A DNA stretch of 64,000 nt, taken from contig JAOSKK010000035.1 in the NCBI GenBank assembly GCA_027493615.1, positions 310,001 to 374,000 of the forward strand, read 5' to 3'. The notes beneath the pieces are model-generated. The model worked only from the letters and a program-made list of their open reading frames with translations, was not told the DNA's origin and did not search any database. The DNA comes from Verrucomicrobiota bacterium (lineage in GTDB: Bacteria > Verrucomicrobiota > Verrucomicrobiia > Limisphaerales > J093). Position numbers and translations under genes: made by a program. This document shows, in pieces, positions 49,002 to 59,377 of the stretch (positions are counted from its first letter, which is position 1; every line of letters begins with the position of its first letter).

Positions 49002-49949
49002 ATGAGAGCCCTGGTCACTGGCGGCGCCGGTTTCATCGGATCCCACCTTGTCGAAGCGCTCGTCCGCCGCGGCGCGGACGTGGTGGTGCTTGACAACCTC
49101 TGCAGCGGTTCGCGCGCAAACCTGCGCGCGCCCGGCTTGGCGGGGCAGGTCGAGTTTGTCCAGGCAGACGTGACGGATGCCGCGGCCGTGCGCCGGGCGA
49201 TGGCCGGCTGTGACTGGGTGTTCCATCAAGCCGCCCTGGTGTCGGTGCCCAAGTCCGTCGAGTACCCGCGCGAAAGTCACCGGGACAACGTGGTGGGCAC
49301 CCTGGAGGTGTTGACCGCCGCGCGCGATGCCGGCGTGCGGCGCGTGGTGCTGGCGTCCTCCTCGGCGGTGTACGGCGACCGCGCCGAGGTGACCAAGCGG
49401 GAGGATCTGCCCCCCCTACCGCTGACGCCTTATGCACTTCAGAAGTATGCCGCCGAGCGTTACGGCCAGTTGTTCCACGCCCTGTATGGCCTCCAGACCG
49501 TCGGCCTCCGCTACTTTAACGTGTTCGGCCCGCGCCAGGCGGCGGACTCGCCGTACTCGGGGGTGATCGCCCGGTTCTGCGCCGCCTTCCTCGCCAACCA
49601 GCGTCCCACGGTGTTTGGCGACGGCCGCCAATCCCGCGACTTCGTCTACGTGGCGAACGTCGTCGCCGCCAACCTGGCCGCGGCGGAAGGCGCCCCCGAG
49701 CGCGTCGCCGGCCGCGTCTTCAATGTGGGCACCGGCACCAGCCTGACCTTGCTCGAACTGATCGGCGAACTCCAGCGGGTGACCGGGCGCGCGCTCGAGC
49801 CCCAATTCAAACCGGCCCGACCCGGTGATGTGCGGTTCTCAAACGCCGACGTGACCGCCGCGACACGGGACCTGGGTTATCGGGTCACCGTGTCGTGGCA
49901 GGACGGTTTGGCCGCGACGCTGGATTGGTATCGCACCCAGCCGCGATGA
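49002..49949 (+). CDS. NAD-dependent sugar-nucleotide epimerase/dehydratase (extended SDR)
   Basis: The 315-residue product starts MRALVTGGAGFIGSHLVEAL (Rossmann GxxGxxG). It has VLASSSAVYGD (Ser), TPYALQKYAAE (YxxxK), GLRYFNVFGPRQ and the C-terminal FNVGTGTSLTLLELIGELQR. This layout fits UDP-GlcNAc or UDP-glucose 4-epimerases used for surface polysaccharides. It is intact, with no frameshift. It is divergent from the SDR gene and convergent with the Gfo/Idh/MocA gene. Confidence 0.88.
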   Translation: MRALVTGGAGFIGSHLVEALVRRGADVVVLDNLCSGSRANLRAPGLAGQVEFVQADVTDAAAVRRAMAGCDWVFHQAALVSVPKSVEYPRESHRDNVVGTLEVLTAARDAGVRRVVLASSSAVYGDRAEVTKREDLPPLPLTPYALQKYAAERYGQLFHALYGLQTVGLRYFNVFGPRQAADSPYSGVIARFCAAFLANQRPTVFGDGRQSRDFVYVANVVAANLAAAEGAPERVAGRVFNVGTGTSLTLLELIGELQRVTGRALEPQFKPARPGDVRFSNADVTAATRDLGYRVTVSWQDGLAATLDWYRTQPR

Positions 49950-49999
49950 GGCTCCGCGGAGAGCGACCGCATGTTTTCGCGACGCAGGAGCGAAAACCT

Positions 50000-51315
50000 T
50001 TAGACGAGCTTGGTCTTGCCGGGGACCGCCATGGGTTTGATCGGCAACGCCATGTCCCACGTCAGGTCGTCGGGCACGAACTTCTCCTCCGAGTTGAGGG
50101 CCTGTTCCCAGGTGATCTCCTGGCCCGTGTACGCGGCCTGGCGGCCCATGATGGCGGCGAGCGTGCTCTTGACCATCCAATCACCGTCGTTGATCGGGCG
50201 CCCGGCACGGAGGGCGGCAAACAGTTCGTCGTGCTCGGTCTGGTACATGTTGTTGGCGGACCCGCGATAGCGCCAGGTCTCGCCGACCTTGATGATGGGC
50301 GCGGCCCAACCTTTGATGGTGCCGGTGCCCTTCTCGCCCATGAGGTAGTCCGAGTTGTCGCTGTAACACCCCGCAATCTGGCGCTGGGCCATGAACGCCC
50401 GCACGCCGTTCTCCCACTCGTAGAACACGTCGATGTGGTCGAAGATGTTGCCTTCGTGGTTGGGGATCTGGCGGCCACCGTTGCCCACGGCCTTGGCCGG
50501 CGGTTCGTCCTTCATCGCCCACATGATCTTGTCCACGCTATGGCACGCCTGCTCGACCAACCCGTCACCTGAGAGCCAGGTGAAGTTGTACCAGTTCCGC
50601 AACTGCCATTCGACATCGCCCATCCCGGCAGGTCGGGCAGTCGCCGGGGCATCGGCTTCACGGGGCCGGTGAGGTAAGTGGCATAGATGGCCCGGATCTC
50701 GCCCAGCGCCCCGTCGTGCACGCGCTGGTAGAACTCGCGGCGCGCGAAGTCGTAGCGCCAGCAGAAGCCGGCAGTCAGGGCCAGGTTCTTCTCCCGCGCC
50801 TGCTGCACCGAGGCGATCACCGAGCGGACGCCCGGGCTGTCCGTGGCCATCGGCTTCTCGCAAAAGACGTGTTTGCCCGCCGCCACCGCCGCCTGCAGGT
50901 GGGCCGGACGGAAGCCCGGTGGGGCCGCCAACAAGACCACGTCCACCCCGCTTTCAATCAGCTTCTTGTAGCCGTCGATGCCGGTGTAGATGGTCGCCGC
51001 GGAGACCTGCACGCGGTCCTTGAGTTCCGCCTTGTTCTTGAGGGCGTTCAGACACGACTTGGCCTGGGCCTCGAAGGGATCGGCGACCCCCACCAGGACG
51101 GTGTTCTTGTCCGCGGTGAGCGCCTCGCCCGCGGCCCCGGTGCCGCGGCCGCCGCAGCCGATCAGCCCGATCCGGAGCGTGTCGCTGTTGGCGGCGAACC
51201 CGGTGGAACGCGAGGCCAGCGGCAGCGCGAACAGGGTCGTCACCGTGGCGGCGGTGGAGGACTGGAGGAAGTGCCGGCGTGTTTGCCCGGCGGGCGGAGT
51301 CGCGGTGTGTCTCAT
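50000..51315 (-). CDS. Tat-exported Gfo/Idh/MocA-family oxidoreductase (one frameshift)
   Basis: A twin-arginine signal (TRRHFLQSSTAATVTTLFAL) precedes the Rossmann domain (LRIGLIGCGGRGTGAAGEAL; CEKPMATDSPGVR). A missing base at 50624-50626 leads to the C-terminal domain in the other frame (MGDVEWQLRNWYNFTWLSGD, then HSVDKIMWAMKDEPP). Corrected length is 438 residues. Such Tat-exported members are common in Planctomycetes and Verrucomicrobia and probably act on sugars in the periplasm. The substrate is unknown. Confidence 0.87.
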
Positions 51316-51411
51316 AATGGTGAGCTGAACAGTTCGGCGGAGTTAACGCGACCCCGGCGGCGTGGTCAAGCCAGCGAACCAGCGACGACGCGCGACCGCG
51401 CGACCGCGCGA

Positions 51412-51438
51412 GGGTCTCGTCACCTCGACTCCGACGGG
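51412..51438. repeat. Dispersed repeat, copy 4 (27 bp)
   Basis: This copy reads GGTCTCGTCACC then TCGACTCCGACGGG. It is preceded by reiterated GCGACCGC units (51390-51411) and followed by CGCTCCGTCGCACG, echoing the flanks of copy 3. It lies in the divergent gap between the Gfo/Idh/MocA gene and the prepilin-type gene. Confidence 0.7.
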
Positions 51439-51470
51439 CCGGCCATCGCTCCGTCGCACGCGAATTGCCA

Positions 51471-51499
51471 TTGACATCCTTAAGATTGTTAAGAATGTA
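51471..51499 (+). promoter_or_regulatory. Candidate promoter/operator upstream of the prepilin-type gene
   Basis: A perfect -35 TTGACA (51471-51476) is followed 17 bp later by a weak -10 (AATGTA). Between them are two TTAAG half-sites forming CTTAAGATTGTTAAG, a possible operator. The segment is strikingly AT-rich for this window. Evidence is by eye only. Confidence 0.4.
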
Positions 51500-51595
51500 T
51501 CCACCATGTCCGCCAACCCCACGCCGGCCGCAGCGTTCGCCCCGCGACGAACGGACGCTGTCGTGGGCCCCCGCAACCCTCCGCGCTCACCCACC

Positions 51596-52395
51596 ATGTC
51601 CCCCCTGCCCCTCCGACCCCCGCCACGCTCCCGCGGCGCTCCTCTCCCGGACGCTTCCCCGGCCCGTCCCGCGCGTTCACCCTCATCGAACTCCTGGTCG
51701 TCATCGCCATCATCGCGATCCTCGCCGGGATGCTCCTGCCCGCCTTGAGCCAGGCCAAGGCCAAGGGCATCCGCGTCAAGTGCAACAGCAACCTCCGCCA
51801 GCTCGGCATCGCCATCCGCATGTATGCCGATGAGAACCGGGATCGGTTCCCGGACTGCACGGGCGCCGTCTGGCCGTGGGACCTGCCGGCCAAGGCTGCC
51901 AACGCCTTCGTCCTCAACGGCGGCACGCGCAGCATTCTCTATTGCCCCGGCTTCTCCAAACAGGACAACGACACCCTGTGGAGCTTCACCACCGGCGTCA
52001 CCAATGAGCTCGCCAACGACAACGTCACCGGCTACCGCGTCATCGGCTACGCCGTCGCGTTCAAAGGCTCCGGTCGAATCCGCGCCACCAACATCACCGA
52101 GTCCTTCAACCCCGCCCCCTGGCGCATGCCCGGCGGCGGCGAGTACAATCCCGGGCCCTCCGAACGCGTCATCGCCGCCGACGGCACGCTCTCCAATGGC
52201 GACAACGAAGTGAACCGCGGCGCCAACACCTACAAGGGAATCGATGGCGGATGGCGCGGCCATCAGTGCCCGCACATGAGCACCGGCAAGCTCCCCGCCG
52301 GCGGCAACCTGCTCATGCTCGACGGCCACGCCGAATGGCGCAGATTCGAGAAGATGCGTGTCCGCACCGACGGTCAGCCGGCCTTCTGGTGGTGA
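51596..52395 (+). CDS. Prepilin-type protein with an H-X9-DG-like C-terminus (one frameshift)
   Basis: The N-terminus carries the prepilin motif RAFTLIELLVVIAIIAILAG MLLPALSQAKAKG, then CNSNLRQLGIAIRMYADENR. It ends with GKLPAGGNLLMLDGHAEWRR, like the processing-associated H-X9-DG region of the abundant Planctomycete/Verrucomicrobial prepilin-like proteins. The MSPLPLRPPPRSRG start at 51596 joins this frame if one C is missing in 51668-51670; an ATG at 51506 is an alternative. Corrected length is 266 residues. Function is unknown. Confidence 0.78.
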
Positions 52396-52589
52396 AGCCA
52401 CGTACCGCTTCCCTCCCCTGCCCTGCCCTGCCCGCCCAGATCCTGCTCCGGATGAAACCGCCAGAGTCCGTAGGCGCCGACGCCAGGCGGCGAAGCGGGG
52501 TTGCTCTTGGCCCGGAACGCCTCGACACCGGCGGCGGGCTCGACGGCTCCGGGCTGACCCCGCCTGCGACACCCCGATAACGCCCTTCC

Positions 52590-53934
52590 ATGGCCCCCAT
52601 GCGCGCTGTCGCCCTCGCGGCAATCCCTTCCAGCCTCCGCCGCCTCAACGAGCGCACCGTCCTCGAGCGGCTCCGTCGCCTCGGCACCGCCTCCCGCGCC
52701 GACCTCGCCAAGGCCGCCTCCATCAGCCAACCCACCGCCGGCAAGATCATCGAGGAACTCCTCGCCTTCGGACTGCTCGAGGAACTCGACGAAGACGACC
52801 CTCCGGACACCACCGCCCTCACCCTTCCTCCCCGCCTCGGCCGGCCCGGCCGACGCCTTCGCCTCGACACCACCCAACCCCGCTTCCTCGCCATCGAACT
52901 GGGCGTCCAACGGACCCGGCTGGCCTGTCTTCCGCTCGCCGCCCGCGGCGTGCTCCCCTGGCAGGCGGTCTTCCCCACCGGTCCCTCTCCCGATGCCTGG
53001 CTCGCCGGCCTCCGGACCCACGCCGCTCAGATCCCGCGCGCCGCTCTGTGGGCCGTGCTGATCAGCGTCCCGGGGGTCGTGGACGAAACCACGGGCCGCG
53101 TGCTCTACTCCCCCAACCTGCACTGGACCGAACGCCTGCCGCTCGCCGATCTCGTGGCCGGCGTCTGGTCGCTCCCCGTCCGCCTCGTCCAGGAGATCCG
53201 CGCCCTCGCCCTCGGCCACCAGGCCGCCACCCCCGGCTGCGAGAACTTCCTGCTCGTGGACTTCGGCGAGGGCGTCGGCGGTGCGATCATCGAAGGGGGC
53301 CAACTGCTGCGTCACCCCCTGCCCCTCAGCGCCGAACTCGGTCACACGCCGGTCCTGGGCAACCCCCGCCTGTGCGGCTGCGGGCGCCACCGGTTGTGTC
53401 GAAACCCTCCTGTCCCGCTCCGGTCTCGCCCGCAGCGTCAACGAGCCACCCGACGCCGACGCGGCCGTCCTCGAAATCCTCGCCCGCCACATCCGGTCGG
53501 AAGGTCTGCCCGAGTGGCTTGGCAACGCCCTCGATGCCATGGGCGCCATTCTCGCCGGCGCCCTCAACGTCCTGGGCTTGCGCCGCGTCGTCGTGACCGG
53601 CCACCTCACCGACCTGCCCGCGTCCGTGCTCGAACGCTTGGCCCAGGCCGTCCGCCGCGGCGCGATGTGGGCCCGGTTCGGCGAGGTGATTTGTGAACCC
53701 GCTCCCCGACGCCGCCTCGAAGGCCTGATCGCGGCCGGCATCGACCGCCTGCTCTTCCCGGCGTCGAGTGAAGGCCCGCTGCCCGAGGCGACCCGACGCC
53801 GCATGGCCGAAACCTCCACCCGCACCCCCTCCCGGAAGGCCACTCCGCAGCGAACCCGTCCCGTCCCCAATGCGCGGCGCCCGCGCCGGGCCGCCACATC
53901 CAGCGAACCGAAATCCTATGCGATCCCACCCTGA
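52590..53934 (+). CDS. ROK-family transcriptional regulator (one frameshift)
   Basis: A winged helix-turn-helix (RRLNERTVLERLRRLGTASR, ADLAKAASISQPTAGKIIEE) precedes a sugar-kinase-like ROK domain (FLLVDFGEGVGGAIIEGGQL). An extra G in 53382-53384 disrupts the ROK zinc motif. Corrected, it reads LCGCGATGCVETLLS, matching CxCGxxGCxE. Corrected length is 447 residues. It overlaps the GH51 gene start by 17 nt and heads the sugar cluster, so it probably represses it in the absence of sugar. That is inference. Confidence 0.83.
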
Positions 53935-55487
53935 ACTCCCACGACTCCTTCACGCGCTGCTATGCACCTCGCTCGCCCCGCTGCCGGCAGGCGCTGACGA
54001 ACCCGCTTCCCCACGACCGTCGTCGTCCACGCGGATCAGGGGCGCCACATCATTCACCGCGACATCTACGGCCACTTCGCCGAACACCTCGGCCGCTGCA
54101 TCTACGAGGGATTCTGGGTCGGCGAGGACTCCCCATCCCCAACGTGCGCGGCATCCGCCAGGACGTCGTCCAGGCCCTCCGGAAGCTCCAGATCCCCGTC
54201 CTCCGCTGGCCCGGCGGCTGTTTCGCCGATGAGTACCACTGGAAGGACGGCATCGGCCCGCGCGACCAGCGCCCCCGGATGATCAACACCCACTGGGGCG
54301 GCGTCGTCGAAAACAACCACTTCGGCACCCACGAGTTCCTCGATCTCTGCGAGCAGTTGGGCGCCGAACCCTATGTCTGCGGCAACGTCGGCAGCGGTTC
54401 CGTCCAGGAGATGATGGAATGGGTGGAATACATGACCTCGGACGCCGATTCGCCCATGGCCAACCTCCGCCGGCAGAACGGCCGCGAACAACCCTGGCCC
54501 GTCCGCTATTTCGGCGTGGGCAACGAAAGCTGGGGCTGCGGCGGCAACATGCGCCCGGAGTACTACGCCGACCAGTACCGCCGCTACAGCACCTTCGTGA
54601 AGAACTACGGCACCAACCGCCTCTTCCGCATCGCCTGCGGCGCCAACGTCGCCGACTACAACTGGACCGAGGTCCTCATGCGCGAGGTCGGCCGCCGCAT
54701 GGACGGTCTCTCCCTCCACTACTACACCCTCACCACGGGTAACTGGAACCGCAAAGGCTCCGCCACCGACTTCACCGAGGCGGACTGGCATGCCGCCCTC
54801 CGCCAGGCCCTGGTCATGGACGACCTCATCACCCGGCACGCCCGCATCATGGACCGCTTCGACCCCGACAAACGCATCGGGATGATCGTCGACGAGTGGG
54901 GCACCTGGCACGACGTCGAGCCCGGCACCAACCCCGGCTTCCTCTACCAGCAAAACACCCTCCGCGATGCCCTCGTCGCCGCCCTCCACTTCCACATCTT
55001 CCACCGCCACGCCGACCGCGTCCGCATGGCGAACATTGCCCAGACCGTCAACGTCCTCCAGGCCATGATCCTCACCGACCGCGACCGCATGCTGCTCACC
55101 CCCACCTACCACGTCTTCGAAATGTACCGCGTCCACCAGGATGCCACCCATCTCCCCACCGACGTGGCCGGCCCCGCTTACCGCTTTGAGCAGCAGACCC
55201 TCCCGCAGCTCAGCGCCTCGGCCTCCCGCGGTCGCGACGGCCGCCTCCACCTGTCCCTCGCCAACCTGGACCCGCAGCGCGCCGCCCCCGTGCTCACACG
55301 CTTTCACGGCTTCACCCCCACGCGCGCCAACGGCCGCGTGCTGACGGCCGACGCCATCAACGCCCATAACACTTTCGACCGGCCCCGCACCGTCGAACCC
55401 CGCGCCCTCACCGGCCTCGCCGTCGCCGCCGGCGAACTCCAGCTCACCCTCCCGCCCAAATGCATCGCGATCCTCGAGCTCGAATGA
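53918..55487 (+). CDS. GH51 alpha-L-arabinofuranosidase, exported (two frameshifts)
   Basis: A signal peptide (MRSHPELPRLLHALLCTSLA PLPAGA) is followed by missing bases at 54009-54012 and 54131-54134. These join to HADQGRHIIHRDIYGHFAEH and IPNVRGIRQDVVQALRKLQI. The GH51 core is clear: PVLRWPGGCFADEYHW, the acid/base Glu in VRYFGVGNESWGCGGNM, and the nucleophile Glu in GMIVDEWGTWHD. Corrected length is 523 residues. It would release L-arabinose from arabinan or arabinoxylan fragments. Confidence 0.88.
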
Positions 55488-55675
55488 AGCCGCCGCTCCC
55501 GGTGCCCCTGGCCGCGTCCCGTGCGGTGCCTCCTTCCGCAGGCCCACCCCAACCCCGCGCTTGTCGACCGCCCCGCGAACCCTCACCATGACCCCGGCAC
55601 CCAAACCGGCCGTTCCTGGGTCTGGCCCGCGCGTTGTCGCGGGCCGGTGACACGTCAGGCCCGGCCGCTTCGCTC

Positions 55676-56386
55676 ATGCTCGAGTCACTCAAGCAGGACG
55701 TCTGCCACGCCAACCTCGAGTTGGTCCGTGAAGGGCTGGTCATCCAAACCTGGGGCAACGCCAGCGCCGTCGACCGCGAACGCGGCCTGATGGTCATCAA
55801 ACCCTCCGGCGTCCCCTACGCCACCCTCAAGCCGCGCGACCACGTCGTCGTGTCGCTCGGCACCGGCGAGGTCGTCGAAGGCCGCTGCCAGCCCAGCTCG
55901 GACACCCCCACGCACCTGGTCCTCTACCGCGCGTTCCCCACCCTCGGCGGCGTCGTCCACACCCACAGTCTCCACGCCACCGCCTGGGCCCAGGCCGGCC
56001 GGCCGCTCCCCGCCTTCGGCACCACCCACGCGGATTACTGGCACGGCGATGTCCCCTGCACGCGCCGGCTCAAGCCGCGCGAGATCCGCACGGATTACGA
56101 AGCCAACACCGGCCACGTCATCGTCGAGCGCTTCCGCAACCTCGACCCGCTGGAGTTCCCCGCCGTGCTCGTCGCCAGCCATGGCCCGTACACCTGGGGC
56201 CGCGATGTCCACGACGCGGTCCACAACGCGGTCGTCCTCGAGTTCGTCGCGCGCCTGGCCAGCGAAAGCCTGCGCCTGGCGCCCGGGCTGGGCCGGATGC
56301 AGTCCGCCTTGCTCGACAAGCATTTTCTCCGGAAACACGGACCCGGAGCCTATTACGGTCAACGTCCCGCCTCACCCAAATCATGA
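55676..56386 (+). CDS. araD: L-ribulose-5-phosphate 4-epimerase (class II aldolase family)
   Basis: The 236-residue product starts MLESLKQDVCHANLELVREG and has VIQTWGNASAVDRERGLMVI KPSGVPY. The zinc ligands are the two His in GGVVHTHSLHATAWAQ and the later His in VASHGPYTWG. Asp-His DYWHGDVPCTR matches AraD. It would convert ribulose-5-P to xylulose-5-P. I chose 55676 because the extra 14 upstream codons look non-coding. It overlaps the symporter gene by ATGA. Related fuculose/ribulose aldolases are alternatives, but the context favours AraD. Confidence 0.87.
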   Translation: MLESLKQDVCHANLELVREGLVIQTWGNASAVDRERGLMVIKPSGVPYATLKPRDHVVVSLGTGEVVEGRCQPSSDTPTHLVLYRAFPTLGGVVHTHSLHATAWAQAGRPLPAFGTTHADYWHGDVPCTRRLKPREIRTDYEANTGHVIVERFRNLDPLEFPAVLVASHGPYTWGRDVHDAVHNAVVLEFVARLASESLRLAPGLGRMQSALLDKHFLRKHGPGAYYGQRPASPKS

Positions 56387-58198
56387 CTCCTCTGCCCGCC
56401 GTCTTCGCCGCCAACACCGGTCTCGGCACCGTGGACTGGCTCGTGATCCTGGCCTACTTCGGCATCCTCCTGGCCATCACCTGGTGGTCCGTCACCAAAC
56501 GCAAGGACACCGCCGAGGACTACTTCCTGGCCGGACGCCACCTCGCCTGGTGGATCGTGGGGGCCTCGATCTTCGCTTCGAACATCGGCTCCGAACATCT
56601 CGTCGGCCTGGCCGGCTCGGGAGCCACGGACGGCGTGGCCATGGCCCACTACGAACTCCATGCCTGGTGCCTGCTGGTGCTCGCCTGGGTGCTCGTGCCC
56701 TTCTACATGCGCTCGAAGGTGTACACCATGCCCGAGTTCCTCGAACGCCGCTTCTCCCCTGCCTCACGCTACGTGCTGTCAGTCATCTCGCTGGTCGCCT
56801 ACGTCATCACCAAGATCGCCGTCGGCATCTTCGCCGGCGGCATCGTCTTCGGCACCCTCCTCCCGGAGATGCGTCTCAACCTGGGCTTTGCCGAGCTGGA
56901 CTCCTTCTGGCTGGGTTCCCTGCTCGTGCTGGCCGCCACCGGCCTCTACACCGTCCTCGGCGGCATGCGCGCAGTGGCCTACACCGAGGCGGTGCAGACC
57001 GTCGTTCTCGTGCTCGGCTCGGTGGTCGTGACCCTCTTCGGCCTGGCCAAACTGGGCGGTTGGAGCGGCCTGCGCGAGGCGCTGCCGAGCGAGATGTTCA
57101 ACCTCTGGAAACCGCTGGTCCCCGCCGGTCTCGAAGGCACCTGGGCCCCCGTCAAGGAACCCGGGCGCATTGCCTGGTATTTCAACGGTAATTTCCCCTG
57201 GCTCGGCATGCTCATCTGCGCCCCCGTGATCGGCCTCTGGTACTGGTGCACGGACCAGTACATTGTCCAGCGCGCGCTCGGCGCCCGCAACGAAACCGAC
57301 GCCCGCCGGGGCGCCATCTTCGCCTCCTACCTCAAGCTCCTTCCGGTCTTCATCTTCATCATCCCGGGCATGATCTGCTTCGCCCTCGCTTCCAGCGGCA
57401 AGATCCCCGAGCTCCAAGGCATCCTGGTTGACCCGGCCGCGGCCACGGCGGTCGCGGATCGCGACAAGGCCCAGGCGGCCTTTCCGCTGCTGGTGGCGCA
57501 CGTCCTGCCGGTCGGCGTTCGGGGCATTGTCGTCGCCGGCCTCCTGGCGGCCCTCATGAGCTCGCTGGCCGGTGTCTTCAACGCCAGCTCCACCCTGTTC
57601 ACCGTGGACCTGTACCAGAAGCTCCGCCCGAAAGTCACCCAGCACCAACTCGTCCGCGTGGGGCGGATCGCCACCGTGGTCATGGTTCTCATCGGCCTGC
57701 TTTGGATCCCGGTCATCCGTGGCTCGAAGGGCCTCTACTTCTATCTCCAATCCGTCCAGGGTTACCTGGCCCCCGCCGATCTTCACCGTCTTCTTCCTCG
57801 GCGTTTTCATGCGACGCCTCAACGCCCGCGGCTGCCTTGCCGCCCTGGTGGTGGGCTTCCTTCTCGGGCTCTTCCGCCTCGCGGTGGACACGCCGATCGC
57901 CCTGGGCCTCTCCGGCTTCGAGCAGGGCTACGCCCCGGGCTCCTTCCTCTGGATCGTCAACAACATCTATTTCCAGTACTTCAGCATCCTCATCTTCCTG
58001 GTGTGTGTCGCCGTGATGATCGGGGTGAGCTACGCCACCGAGACCCCCAGCGCGCGTCAGATCGAGGGCCTGACCTTCGCCACCGTGACGGCCGAACAGC
58101 GGGCCGTCACCCGCGCCAGTTGGGGCGCCGCCGAGGTTCTCGCCTCCGCCGTCGTGCTGATCCTCATCCTGGCCGCCTACCTCTACTTCCGCGGCTGA
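56383..58198 (+). CDS. Sodium:solute symporter (SGLT family), probably arabinose or related sugar (one frameshift)
   Basis: The product starts MTPLPAVFAANTGLGTVDWL and has about 14 hydrophobic segments. It carries the SSS signatures NIGSEHLVGLAGSGATDGVA and GVRGIVVAGLLAALMSSLAG VFNASSTLFTVD. An extra C in 57770-57774 breaks it at GYLAPPIFTVFFLGVFMRRL, after which it ends AAYLYFRG. Corrected length is 604 residues. The sugar it carries is inferred from its place in the ROK-GH51-AraD cluster. Confidence 0.87.
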
Positions 58199-58207
58199 TC
58201 GTTGGGC

Positions 58208-58807
58208 TCAGCCCTTCAGGAATTGCGTTCCCTCCGCGGCGGGCTGTTTCGCGGCCTCCTGGGCTTGGTAGAGCCGCGGATGCAGGACCCCGATGAAGGG
58301 CAGGTTCCGGTACCGCTCGGCAAAGTCCAGTCCGTAGCCCACCACAAACAGGTCGGGGATCACAAACCCGACATAATCCGCCTGCACGGGTTCCCGGCGG
58401 CGGGCCGGCTTGTCCAGCAACACGCACGTCCGGAGGGACTGCGGGCCGAGTGCCGCCATCCGGGCCTGCACCTCAGCAAGCGTCCGCCCCGTGTCGAGGA
58501 TGTCGTCCACCAGCAGCACGTGCCGCCCACGCGCCTCCAGACGCAGTTCCTTGGTGAGCACCAGACGACCGGGGACCGTACCCGTCCCGTAACTCGAGAC
58601 GCCCAGAAAATCGAGTCGCAGCGGCAGGGTGAGGTGGCGGAGCAGGTCCGCCAGGAACATGAGCGTGCCCGTCAGCAGGGGCACGACCAGCAGGTCCTTG
58701 CCCGCATAGTGCCGCGTCAGCTCCTCGGCCAACTCGCGGACCCGCCGGCGGATCTGGCGTTCCGTGAGCAGGACGGTCTGGATGTCCGCCTGCCAGAGCG
58801 GGGGCAC
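58208..58807 (-). CDS. hpt: Hypoxanthine phosphoribosyltransferase
   Basis: The PRPP-binding motif HVLLVDDILDTGRTLAEV is diagnostic, and VVPLLTGTLMFLADLLRH and PDLFVVGYGLDFAERYRNLP match HPRT. The enzyme salvages hypoxanthine and guanine. A GTG at 58807 (MPPLWQADIQTVLLTERQIR) gives 199 residues. The longer ATG frame from 58924 would overlap the dUTPase gene and adds an Arg/Pro-rich, non-family leader. It converges on the symporter gene. Confidence 0.88.
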   Translation of the reverse strand: MPPLWQADIQTVLLTERQIRRRVRELAEELTRHYAGKDLLVVPLLTGTLMFLADLLRHLTLPLRLDFLGVSSYGTGTVPGRLVLTKELRLEARGRHVLLVDDILDTGRTLAEVQARMAALGPQSLRTCVLLDKPARRREPVQADYVGFVIPDLFVVGYGLDFAERYRNLPFIGVLHPRLYQAQEAAKQPAAEGTQFLKG

Positions 58808-58880
58808 GGGGTGACCGCGTCCGGGTCGGCGCGGGAGGGGTTCCACACGGAGCCGGGCGGACAGGCCGGACGGGCGCGGG

Positions 58881-59261
58881 TCAGATGTGCCGCGAGTCGG
58901 CGGCGTCCTTCTCGGTGTACCCACGGTCCTGGCGTTGGAAGTTGACCTGGTTCTTCTTCAGATAGGCCTGGAACACGTCGTCAGCGCTCATGCCCAGGAC
59001 TTGGGCGAGACTGATCAAAAAGTGGAACAGATCCACCACCTCGACCCGGGCGTTTTGCGCGTCGAACTGCTGGTACTTGGCCCACCACTTCCAGGGGACG
59101 CTGTCGGTGAGCTCGGCGATCTCCTGGCTCATGGCCCGGCAGTAGTTGAGCACCCAGCGGACCTTCTCGTCGTCGGTCAGGTCGTCGGTGCGCACGCCGA
59201 TGCGCTCGTTCAACGTGCGCTGGAGGCGGAAGAGCTCGCGCAACTGGTCGGTCTCAGCCAT
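58881..59261 (-). CDS. Dimeric (all-alpha) dUTPase
   Basis: The 126-residue product (MAETDQLRELFRLQRTLNER IG) shows the dimeric dUTPase/MazG-like pattern: RWVLNYCRAMSQEIAELTDS, VPWKWWAKYQQFDAQNARVE, VVDLFHFLISLAQVLG and NQVNFQRQDRGYTEKD. The Glu/Asp positions bind magnesium. It would hydrolyse dUTP or related dNTPs. The start at 59261 is the best match; the frame extends 12 codons upstream. It is next to hpt, a nucleotide-metabolism pair. Confidence 0.85.
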   Translation of the reverse strand: MAETDQLRELFRLQRTLNERIGVRTDDLTDDEKVRWVLNYCRAMSQEIAELTDSVPWKWWAKYQQFDAQNARVEVVDLFHFLISLAQVLGMSADDVFQAYLKKNQVNFQRQDRGYTEKDAADSRHI

Positions 59262-59317
59262 GCGACGGAGCATTCCGACCGCGGCCGGCCAACGCAAGCC
59301 CCGACGCAGGGGTCTCC

Positions 59318-59345
59318 GGGGTCAGCCCTTAATTTAGTACTTAAC
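59318..59345. repeat. Left inverted repeat of the RAYT element
   Basis: The sequence is GGGGTCAGCCCTTAATTTAG then TACTTAAC. It differs from the reverse complement of the right copy only at the G before TACTTAAC (A in the other). It ends 32 nt before the transposase start. Confidence 0.85.
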
Positions 59346-59377
59346 AAATCCGCCCCCTCCCCCTACACGTCTTCGCC

